A stretch of 64,000 bases of DNA from Plumapathes pennacea. Taxonomy: Eukaryota > Cnidaria > Anthozoa > Antipatharia > Myriopathidae. How positions within the stretch are numbered: the first letter of the stretch is position 1; the number at the start of each line of letters is the position of its first letter. This document shows positions 46,508 through 56,359 of this stretch, in pieces. Made by a program: the position numbers and the translations under genes. The notes beneath the pieces are model-generated. The model was given only the letters and a program-made list of their open reading frames with translations. It made no database searches and was not told where the DNA came from. The stretch lies in the NCBI GenBank assembly GCA_964036295.1, contig OZ038462.1, forward strand, positions 22,966,863 to 23,030,862. Reading direction: 5' to 3'.

Positions 46508-47340
46508 CTGTTTTACTTGTTGAGCTTGTAATACTAAACTCTTCCAGCTTTCAGAAGTACAGTCAACTGAACCTGTATTAAGCGGCCCTGAGTTAAGCGG
46601 ACACACTGTATAAGCGGGAGGACAGTTGTCTAAAGTACCGAAAATCTACTCCCCAGTAAGATACATACTATACAAACTGTGCCTGACACTTCACAATTCC
46701 CCAAGGGTACTGAAGTAAGAAAATTTTCCGCAGCAATATATCCTCCCAGAGAAAAATTAGTAAATTTTGTTTTAATGATGATATCGGGTTAACAGGAACT
46801 TTTTAACATCGAACATAATAGCAAATAATAGCAAATAAAGCGTGCTCTCATCGGCTCCGAGGAGACAGGCACAACAGTCATCTGTATAAGCGGACAGTCG
46901 TCTAACGGCCCCCAGTAAAATATTGCAAACTCTACCTGACACTTCCAATTCCCCAAGCGCAGTGGGGTTGACATAACCTGAGTATCAGGCTTTCTTTTGG
47001 GATATACTTAGGTTAGGGTTGGCATAGCCTCCTGCGCAGACGCTATGAGCTCGTCACTCAAAGATTCCTCCCCCACTAACACGAAATCTTTTTGATTGAC
47101 AAGCTCCTAGTGTCTGCGCAGGAGGCTAGGGCTGGCACGGGGACAGACGGCCGAACCAGAGGAAAGAAAGACGCCAGAAAGACAGACAAGTGTGAAAGAG
47201 AGTTACTTAAAAATCAAAATAAAAGAGAAAAGAGAGAAAAGGAAAAGGAATAAAGAAAAGAAGTTTCAGTAATTCTGAACATTTTGAGCATTGCGCAATG
47301 TTGCGTGAAGCTTACTTTTATGGGCATAACCGCTGACCCC
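46508..47340. other. Receptor 2 3' flank; MITE; eIF1A upstream region
   Basis: GTATTAAGCGG..TTAAGCGGACAC words at 46575-46620 recur at 54950-55030 in unit B. A foldback element spans 47025-47128, with TAGCCTCCTGCGCAGAC at its left end and the complement at its right. From about 47186 the sequence aligns with the region before the second eIF1A gene. Confidence 0.65.
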
Positions 47341-47341
47341 A

Positions 47342-47353
47342 ACTACCGGTAGT
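47342..47353. promoter_or_regulatory. ACTACCGGTAGT palindrome upstream of eIF1A
   Basis: A perfect 12-bp palindrome about 80 bp before the first eIF1A ATG. It is also present at 56271-56282 before the second copy. Retention in both diverging copies hints at a promoter element. Confidence 0.35.
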
Positions 47354-47432
47354 CGAGTCGTCAGAAAACTGCGTGGTCGGTGATAAACACTTTTTTTTTT
47401 TCTCGCAAAATTTGTGAGAAAAACCCCTGAAA

Positions 47433-50400
47433 ATGCCAAAAAACAAAGGTAACTAGAAATACGATAATGGCAGATACCTCCCCGCTTTGCCATTGATTGG
47501 ACGTTTCCTTTGGCCTACTGCTCAACAAGAGCAGCCTCTGTTTACCGAAATTTTTACGCAATCTTTTCTTCGAAGTCTAGTGCTACACGCAAAGGAAGGA
47601 GAAAAAGAATGGTGTGTGTTTTACTTTTGCGTTGAAAGGAATTGATTGCGTGACGCCGTACGTATTTCTTACAGTCGGCACGCCAATTTAAGGTATCACC
47701 ACTTTTGCGCGCATCGAACATTAGCGCATAAAAATCGCGCGTCACCCCAACAAAGTATACATTTTCTGTTAGGTTATGAGTTGAGGAACACACTGCACAC
47801 AAAGTTTTTGCTTTTAAACTCACTATTCTAGAATGCTGGACAGTCAATTCCGATTATACCTTGTTTGACTCATTTGACTTATTCTCCTTCGGAATTTACC
47901 GAACGATGACGAACTTGCCTTTGAAATGGTGCTGACATGATAGCCCACTTAAGTGTGTCTCAGATTTCCGAAAGACCGCTCCATTTCTTGTCCGGATATT
48001 ATCTCATCTGATGTCGTTGCGCAAAACATAAATAAGTAAGTAAATTTCTAAAAGAAAAAAAAAAAAAAAAAAAAAAAAGAAAGAAACTGAGACACATTTT
48101 TGTAGATCAAACACACATTTATGCTTCTGTCAAATTTCAGAGAAATTCAATCCGAGGGAGATTAACTTAAAAAACCAGGCGCTATTACGCTTATTTTTTG
48201 TTTCGAGAAAAACGCCGCTAAAGTTCTGTGTTCCCACAGAGCCCCCTGGCGTTTCGAAACAAAAGAGGTGTTGCTGTGAGCCGGTGGCAATGACAGCTAC
48301 CGTGAGGTTGAAACTTGATCCAGCGTTGCGCGCGGTATTTGCTGCGCAGCGAGCGAAGCAGCAGTTCATATTTCTTATGGAGGAAAAATCTCGACACGCT
48401 TGACTGCGTCCGTTTGCAATTGGACCACACTGCATCACGCGCTTGCAACCAAAATGCTTTGTGACACTTGACCTCACAACAACACGTTTTGCGCGAGTTC
48501 TTCCTTTCCATATGGATGACTTGTCATGTGCTTGAATACAGTAGGCCACGGTTGTTCAATACGAAACTATACCCAATAGATAAGTTGCTATCCAGCATAA
48601 GCAATGTCCTCCCAACTACAGTTATGCGAGATTACACCAAAACCAGCGCAGCAATCACAATCTTTAGATATCCTGGTTTATTGTTTCACGGCATTCGCTC
48701 TGTGGAAAACTCTTTGTCACTTTATCGGCTAAACAAAAAAATTGAACAAAAATATGGGTCGAACAAGGGGTTCACGGATTTCGCGCAAGAAAAAAGCAAA
48801 TAACGTCGGCGAAAACGTGCCAGCAGCCACGAGGGTTAATCCTTGTGGAGTCTGCCATGGGTCCTCGACCTGTTCCTCGCCTGATGAACGACTGGTTTCC
48901 ATCGATAGAGACATTAGATCCCCGGCTTCACCGATCATCTTTCTGGAACTAGCACTTTTCCGCTCATTGATCTTTTCTTCAGTTTTCGTCTTCTGTGCTC
49001 GACCACTCTTGATACCACGAGCCCATGTCACTACGCTTCATTACAGCCCTCTTCGACGGGCTCATTGCTTTTCGTCGGTTTTTCCTTCTTTTCCTCGCAA
49101 CGAATGCATTTGTGTTTCGCTTCGGCATTTTACCTCTGTCAACACACAACGCACGTGGTGTTCACTGATGCATCACGGGACTGTTGTCGTGACGATACAA
49201 CAAACTGTCAACACCGGATATTGGTATAATTAAACATGGCGGACGCACGAATGTAAATATTTCCCCGTAACTTCTCGACGAAAACGTAGTTTTCGACAGA
49301 ATCTTCGAGATTGGAAAGAGTGGAACGAATCACTTTAGATTTTTTGAAAAAACTAAAAACTCATTTTGCTAACTAAAAACTAAAAACTCACATTTGGGGG
49401 GGGGGGGGGGGGGGGGGGGGGTGATACCTTAACTCATGCAGTCTGCCGGGCACGTTCTCATACATTTAATGCTTGAGTTGTGAAGTTGGTCGGCCGCCGT
49501 GGTACGGGAGGAAAAGGATCACTGATTTCCAATTTTGAATTCATAGGCAGTACAATTGAATAGGCTTTCTATGCCATTATTTTTTTACTCTGGACTGCAT
49601 GCACTGGACTCAGGCATGTATATTTATAGCTCGAATTGTTTTGCGCGTGAACCCGCTCAAAACAGCATGATTTCTCCCAGAATCAAAGCAACGCTTGAAC
49701 GGTTTATTTTAAATTATACACGGGCTTCAAATCTAGTCATACTTTAAAGGGCTTGTGAACGATTCTCGCTGCAATCACCGCGTGTCAGATTACAGTATTT
49801 GTCACAGTTTTAGATCTTGAAAAAATAAAACATCTGACTAAATCATTAAAGACTCCAAGTTCCGATTGCTCTGAGCGAATATGCTAGCCGAAACTGACGA
49901 CAGAAGCGTATTAGGACAATACTTCGAGGGAAAATGATCAGCATGCAGATTTGTTTTGTTTCAAGTTTTCCAGTCTTCAAATTTATTTTCGTGAACGCAT
50001 TTACGTACAATTGTTGCTTCTTTCAAATCTTTTTTTCTTCCGAGTGTCAGTAAAACTATTGGCGAGGACGCTAATCAATATTTACGTCATTGCTTAGGTA
50101 CCTGGCCTTATGTCGTACAATGACTGACGAACATTAAATTTCGAGATGGCGACCCGCTTGGAGTCTCCAAATAAGGCGATACTACTGCATTAACGTCGTG
50201 ATTATTACCCTCGCTAACGCTCGGGGAAAATGCCTTTTGGCGTTGTGAAGACCGAAATGATTATCGTTTATCCTAACAGGAAAGGGAGGAAGGAACAGAA
50301 AAACGAAAAAGCCTGGAAATGAATCCGAGAAACGTGATCTCGTGTTCAAGGAAGACGGGCAAGGTAAAGAATAGTATGTCTTGTTACACTGACTCCTAGA

Positions 50401-51877
50401 TGAGCTGCGATTTACAGTTCTTGGAATAAATGTACAATCAGCATTATTAAGATTTGAAGAAAGGTGAAATTGTATTTCTCTTGTTATTTCAAAACTCGTC
50501 ATAGTATATTCTGTGAAAAGTGACTTGACTTTAATTTCTTATGCTAGAATATGCCCAAGTGACAAAGATGTTGGGTGACGGCCGTCTAGAGGCTATGTGC
50601 TTTGATGGAGCGAAGCGACTGTGTCGTATTCGTGGTAAACTCAGGGAGAAGGTAAGTTGAAAATACGTTATATTTTATATTATAAAATTTCGTCGATCAG
50701 TCTCAAATCGAACGTCCTCAGGCCTCTGAGATCATTTTATCCCTCTCACTTAAAATCTGTGGTTTACTTTGACTTATGAAGCGGCAATTTTAAGAACTTC
50801 CTGTATCCGATTTGTAGTTCTGGATGAAAAAATAAATAAAAAACAAAAAACATCAAAATTGCCATTTTTCATCACAATGAGGTACAGTATAAAGAGCATT
50901 AAAAACACAACATAATGTATATGCAACATTTCAGTGTATACAGCAATGAAATGGTAATTTGTGGGTAGTAGAAAGAGTAAGAAAGGGTTTTTCGGCTTTT
51001 ATTTCCACCTGTGCATGTGTGAAAATTTTGTCCACTGATTTAACTAAACATAGGTACATTAACAAAGGCTTAACTAGACACCATAAATTGTTGCGATTAG
51101 CATGTATTATATATTTTTAAGGAATATCTTGTCAGCTCTGACGACCCAATGGTATGACATTAAGCTTTACATAGTCCAAGTTCTGTCGGAATTTATCAAG
51201 ATCACCCTGGGCTTTGACTACCTCCTGTTATCGAGGGATGAGCCTGTGTGAGTGGGGCATTTTACTTTGAAAGGACCATGTGGTCGGAAATTTGACACCA
51301 AAGTGATACATTTGTACAATATATCAGGTGTGGATCAATGCTGGTGACATCATTCTCTTGGGTTTACGAGACTATCAAGACAGCAAGGCAGACGTGATAT
51401 TGCGTTACAATCCTGATGAGGCCAGACGTCTGAAAGCATATGGAGAGTTGCCAAAATCTGGTAAATTAAGAGTATTATTATACAAATTGTGCCCTGAACT
51501 TGTGTCATTTTTCTAGCAACTGATATTTTTGTACTTCTCATTCTTTGCAGCCAAAATCAATGACACAGTAACTTTTGGCCCCAATGAGGATGAGGAAGAG
51601 ATCATTACTTTTGATGATGTGGGGCAGGATGACCCAGATGAGGCAGATATTGACATAGTGAGTACTGTAAATCATTAAAATCTCATAACTTTCACAATAC
51701 AAATTCTCACAAGCATTCAAGAAGGAAATTTATGTGATGAGAATATTGTGGTATTTTTGACCCCCAGTCTGTTACTCATACTTTAAACCACTTTGCAAGC
51801 ATTGAATAGTAAGGGTGTGTAAATTATGGATTAGCAGACATGAGAAAATTCCTTCATGTTTCTCTTTGTAGATTTGA
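47433..51877 (+). CDS. EIF1AX: Translation initiation factor eIF1A, divergent paralogue (unit A)
   Basis: eIF1A binds the 40S A-site and promotes scanning and start selection. Six exons keep frame: 47433-47448, 50280-50363, 50548-50651, 51328-51460, 51551-51657 and 51872-51877, giving 149 residues. The OB-fold core ([36 protein letters not shown]) and acidic tail are intact. It departs from both human eIF1A and the second copy at otherwise fixed places. The basic N-terminal tail reads [15 protein letters not shown], where the other copy has [15 protein letters not shown]. The core has GDGRLE for [16 protein letters not shown] for [16 protein letters not shown] for QDNKAD and EARRLK for EARSLK. 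One codon is inserted in the tail (EEIITF). The first donor is GTAACT, weaker than GTAAGA in the other copy. Intron 1 has grown from 64 bp to 2.8 kb. It may be decaying or specialised. Confidence 0.85.
47460..50228. other. 2.8-kb insertion inside eIF1A-A intron 1
   Basis: The other copy has only about 64 bp here. The added DNA contains A24 (48055-48078), G26 (49396-49421) and several open frames (48130-48550 minus, 48742-49233 plus, 48729-49031 minus) without known motifs. It rejoins the homologous intron at ATGCCTTTTGGCGTTGTGAA near 50230. Confidence 0.75.
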
Positions 51878-52267
51878 AATGGACCAAATGTAACAGAACT
51901 GTCACTAGAACCCAGTCATGGAAACTTGGAGAGCTTTGTGAAACTTCAGCAAGGCTTGAATTCACAACGGTTTTGCATTATTCATGTTTTGTGCACATGT
52001 TTAGCTATTTGTCATAGTTTACCTTTCCTTTTATTTACAGTGCAAAAAGGTTTGGTTAGTATGACACATGTACTTTTCTCTCTAAGGTGTAGTTATTCTG
52101 TATAACATAAGATTGTAAGTGAAAGGATAGATACTGATTGTTGTCAAGAATATGTTGACTGGCATTTCAAGAATCCTTTGCCAGAAGGTCCAATTCTTGA
52201 AATGTCAAGCAAAGCATTCTTTGCAGCAGTCAGCATATCCCAACACCACTGTTACAGTTGTAGTGTA
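51878..52267 (+). other. eIF1A-A 3' UTR homologous to unit B
   Basis: Starts ATTTGAAATGGACCAAAT and aligns with 58202-58565 with few changes. Homology stops near 52267, where LTR-like sequence begins. Confidence 0.7.
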
Positions 52268-52795
52268 AATGTTTAATCGTTAACCAGGATCGGTGTTGCA
52301 ATCACTACTGGGACACGCTGAAGCGACTTTTAGTGTCGCAATGCTGATTTATCTAATGATATAGGATATAATTTGTAATAAAGAGTTCAGTTTAGTCCAA
52401 CCTAGAGTACGTATTGATCTCTGGTCATCCAAACCGAGCCCGACCGAAATCACAGCCCAAATCTCGGTACGCGAACGCTACACTGGTGGCAGCTATTGGG
52501 ATACGAACGTTTGGAAGTCTTCAAACAGCTAATAGTCTTCGAAAGTGGTCGAGACGGAATTCTGGACTGTGGTTTGCGCTACTTTAAGTGACATGCACGC
52601 TACTTGTGGGGTTAACAGTAGGAATTTGTGGTCGATTGTGGCGTAGTGACTGTTGGAGGATATAGGTTAACAGTAGGAATTTGTGACCGGTTGTAAGATA
52701 GTAATTGTTGGAGGATATAGGAAAATTAGGTTCAGGTTTTTGTGTTAGGAGTTATAGCTGTCCTTGTAGTCGTATGTTAGCAGTGTACTCTAAAT
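52268..52795 (+). mobile_element. LTR-retrotransposon-like fragment (one LTR plus leader)
   Basis: A TG-to-CA segment of about 220 bp (52268-52487) contains AATAAA at 52377-52382. It is followed directly by CTGGTGGCAGCTATTGGGAT, resembling the primer-binding leader of Gypsy-like elements. A ~55-bp tandem doubling (GGTTAACAGTAGGAATTTGT) lies at 52610-52722. No gag-pol and no second LTR. Confidence 0.4.
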
Positions 52796-52797
52796 AG

Positions 52798-52925
52798 GCC
52801 CAAATTAATTTGGATTCGAACGTACGTTGGAAGTATCATATACTCCAGGTCTCTAAGAAAATTAATAAAGGTGTGGGAGTACTTACCAAAATTCGTCATT
52901 TCACATATATTCATATTTTAACCCA
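52798..52925 (+). pseudogene. LINE reverse-transcriptase fragment
   Basis: About 43 codons open from 52798 read LDSNVRWKYHILQVSKKINK then GVGVLTKIRHF. This is the conserved segment near the C-terminal end of CR1/Jockey-type reverse transcriptases (pattern LD.NL.WK.HI..ISKKI.K..G.L.KIR). It is truncated at both sides and abuts the breakpoint of the receptor pseudogene. Confidence 0.7.
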
Positions 52926-54679
52926 ACTTATTTGGGCGGACTTGGATTGCTACTGATGGCTGGTCCCAAGCCACGACGTTGTTCTCTAAAAAGCGCGCTC
53001 AAATTGTCCGCGGATTCCTCGAAATCAACTTTCGCAGTTGTGACATCCTTCCATTTAGACATTATGTCAATCAAAAGTCTCATTTTGTCCAACGGGCCGT
53101 TGAAAAGCAGCGCATGGCGGAAGGAGTATTGGCCGGAGCAATTTAAAACGAAATTGCAGTGAGGGAATACGGTGTGGAAATGGTTCTTCATATTCGCATC
53201 TCACCGACGAACTGTACCAACAGATGCACAGCCCTTATGTTGGTTTTTTGACTGATGCTATCCATGCTGCTGCCCGAGCGATTGATGCTTTATGTCGCCA
53301 TGACAACATCCTGCAGTGTGCGGATGTTAAGGGGGCCGATATACTCGACTATCTAAAACAAGTTTCTTTTACAGGAATCACAGGGAATGTCAAGTTAAAC
53401 AGCAAGTCTCCTGCGAAGTACGACATCCTCAATCTTCAACAATGGCCGAATGGAACGCTGGTACTCAAAACCGTGGGGTTGTGGGACGGAGCTAAACACG
53501 AGAGACTGGTGATTCGCGAAGAGATGCTGATTTGGCCTAATGAGAGCAGAGTAGCACCTAAGTCGGCTTGCAGCTTAACTTGCCCGCCAGGAACTATGCA
53601 AACAACGGCAGGTTGCTGGGATTGTTTGTCCTGTACTAGAAGACAAGTGAGTGAGAAACCAGGCTCCTTGAACTACACGTGGTGCGCACGTGATCAAAAA
53701 CCCAACAAACAGCACACAGCGTGCGAGGAGCTGCCTCACGTCGACCTGAAGTGGGATGATGGGATAGCCATAGCTATGGCTGCGTGCGCAGCTCTCGGGG
53801 TTTGCCTCGTGACGTTCGTTGTCTTCACATATATTAGATTTCGCGCCACACCTGTCGTCAAATCCTCTAACCCAGACATCAGTTACTGTCTGATGATTGG
53901 AATCACGCTGGGCTTCACTTCCGCCGTTATATCACTTCTTCCTCCAAGTACGATCACGTGTTATGTGGCCAGTGCGCTTTACTCTCTCTACCTGAACACG
54001 TGCGTGTCCGTACTGTTCCTGAAAACCAACCGCCTACTGCACATATTTAAGCTGATTGTCTTGTCCTCCGCTTTCACGCGCTGGTGCTGCGACAGAAAAA
54101 AAACAGTTCATTCTGCTTGCGATGCTCAACCTTGCTCCGCTCTCGCTGCTTGTCGTTTGGATCGTACTCGATTCTCCACAAGCCATCGTCTCCATCGTTC
54201 CGATGCAGTACCAGTACCTTGAATGCAGGATGGTTCCCAGAGGCATTGCTGGGAATATCTCATTGTTCGTGTATATCTATATATTGATAATATCGATAGT
54301 GTGCACCTTCTACGCATTCAAGGCGAGGAAATTACCCGGCAACTTTAACGAAGCGAAGTTTATCACGTTCGCTATGTGTATACAGCTTATGTGCGTCCTG
54401 AGTACTGTTACCGTATATGGTAGTCTCAGCGACGCTCATCTCGTGGAGTTTGACTGCAGCATTAAACTTCTCAGCGCTTTTGGATTCCTGCTTTGCTTGT
54501 TCGGTCCAAAGATTTACGTAATTTATCGCCACCCAGAGAAAAACACGTCAGAAGTCTATGGTGGCCAATCACACTATGCAAACCGCCACCGTCTCGGGGA
54601 TTAACGTCGGTCCGTCCGACCGCGACGGGTCGGTTTCGGGTGTCAATGCAATCAGCGCAAAATCAGATTGTACCTCGCT
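52926..54679 (+). pseudogene. Truncated, frameshifted copy of class C GPCR receptor 2 (unit B)
   Basis: Nearly identical to 44737-46500 of receptor 2 but begins around its codon 288, so the signal peptide and first half of the flytrap domain are missing. Lesions seen by eye against receptor 2: +1 base near 53075 in the CAAAAGTCTC run, +4 bases (CCGG) near 53130, a 6-base loss near 53607 that removes part of the SCCW motif, +1 base in the A-run near 54100 inside the helix bundle, and a net 8-base loss near 54548 at the start of the tail. The stretch 53224-54095 stays open and could look like a gene. It is a DNA-level duplicate of an already intronless gene, so absence of introns does not imply retroposition. 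Confidence 0.92.
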
Positions 54680-54683
54680 TTAA

Positions 54684-54880
54684 ACCTTTCACTTCCAAGT
54701 TCAAAAATGCAGATTCTCCCAACCTTTTAAGAGGAAATTGCATGAGTGGTGTAGTGAGAATTGATAGTTTAATCAACTATCATCTGAGCAAGGTACCAAA
54801 AGCCAAGTTCTCCTTTATATACTTGTGCTGCCGAAACTGAAGGAGAAAATTGAACTTGATCACTCTTGGGAGTGAAAGGG
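54684..54880. mobile_element. 197-bp inverted-repeat element with TTAA target duplication
   Basis: Ends ACCTTTCACTTCCAAG and CTTGGGAGTGAAAGGG are inverted. TTAA stands on both sides (54680-54683 and 54881-54884). Unit A has the empty site, CGCTTTAACTGTTTTACT at about 46499. The body contains GTAGTGAGAATTGATAGTTT. TTAA duplication is the hallmark of piggyBac-type transposition. Confidence 0.85.
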
Positions 54881-54884
54881 TTAA

Positions 54885-56200
54885 CTTTTGTACTCGCTGA
54901 ACTTGTAATACTAAACTCTTCCAACTTTCAGCCGTACAGTCAGTACTGTATCAAAGCGGCCAGTTGTCCAAGGCCCAAAAATCTACTCGCCATAAATACA
55001 GCAAACTCTACTTGTATTAAGCGGACACTTTACAATTCTCCAAGGGTACTGAAGTAAGAATTTGATCCGATTTCGTCTGTTGGCTTCAGTGGCTCGTGCT
55101 TCAGTGTACGATATATCTCTGGAGAGAGAATGAAAAGAGAAAAAGTAAAGTTGATCTGTGAAACAGTTGAACCTGGCTGCTTCTTAGCCAAGCAACGTAA
55201 CCACCCTTCTTCCAGGAAACCTCGCGGCCTAGCTTGAGACATTGACAGTGGGGACTGGGACGGAGTCAAACATGACCTACTTCCGAGATTTCGCTCATTT
55301 TAGCAAGGCTATTATTTCGAGGACATACTGAGACAAAATTCGTGTCCCAAGCAGTGCTTTTTTTATGACTTTTCTGGATATAGTGTTCGTACCGTAAGTG
55401 ACTTTGAAAGGGTCGGGTTGTTTGGGTTAGTCGCTTCCGTGTTTTTTACGATTTGTCATTTACAAGATTTTGCTGATAAATAAACACGTCATACAAACAA
55501 TACTGGGTGGAAACTTATCACTAGCTAACTTTTAAAATGTGGAGAAATCAAATGCATGCATGCCAATTCTCCTGCTTCGCCCCTGGTAAAATGGTCATAT
55601 CGTAACTTTTATGCGTTACCGCACTCACACAGAAGTTTGTTCTGGGCAATCGTATGGAGCTTATCACGGTAATGATAGCTCATACAAAGCTTGGCCGAAG
55701 ACAAAAATTGGACACGCCATTGGGAAGAGCATAGCAAATTTAAGCTGGTGTTACACTGGTCGTGCAACGACGATTTGCAACGCCGATTTGCTACAATTTC
55801 ACGCAACGGTGTTACAGGTTTTTGAATTGCTTTCAACAACTTGCTACGCGTTGCAGCACTAATCGCGAAAAATCGCGTTCGCAATGGTGTGTTACACCTC
55901 AATGATTTTTAGCGCAACATCGTATCGTTGCAAATCGACCAGTGTGACACAGGTGGTGTTATACTGGTCGATTTGCAACGACGATTGTTGAAGGGGGAGG
56001 GAGCCTGCGGACGAGCTGGAAACGTCTGAAAATCAGGCTAACCTGACGAGAGAGAAAAAGAAAGAAAGCAGGAAAATCCAGAAATATTTACCAGATTTGT
56101 CTGTAACACAGGTGAAGCCGAAGCTGAAAAGTTACTAATAAATAAAATAAATATAAATAAATAATAAATGAATAAATAAATAAATAGAGAGAAAAGGAAA
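54885..56200. other. Unit B spacer with MITE insertion
   Basis: 54885-55067 matches the receptor 2 3' flank. After that comes unmatched DNA with a MITE at 55747-55952 (GGTGTTACACTGGTCGTGCA at the left, inverted at the right as GCAAATCGACCAGTGTGACA), followed by a second partial end at 55954-55993. (AAATA)n-like sequence at 56135-56185 precedes the eIF1A upstream region. Confidence 0.65.
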
Positions 56201-56359
56201 TTGTCAGCAATTCTGAACATTGCACAACTTTGCGTCACGCTTATTCTTATGGGTATAACCGCTGACCGCAACTACCGGTAGTGGAGTCATTACAGAACTG
56301 CGTGGTCGGTGTCTGACAAAGATATTTTCTCGTGAAATTTGTGAGATAAACCCCTGAAA

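Noticed and set aside
48729-49233. Overlapping frames on both strands within the eIF1A-A intron, one starting [14 protein letters not shown]
   Set aside because: No family match, both strands equally open, and placement inside an intron insertion; left as unknown insert content.
52932-53162. 76-codon frame starting MGGLGLLLM
   Set aside because: An out-of-frame reading of the receptor pseudogene; the same shadow frame exists in receptor 2 near 44682.
53224-54222. 332-codon frame resembling a short GPCR gene
   Set aside because: It is the open part of a receptor 2 duplicate with upstream and downstream frameshifts and no N-terminal half; annotated as a pseudogene.
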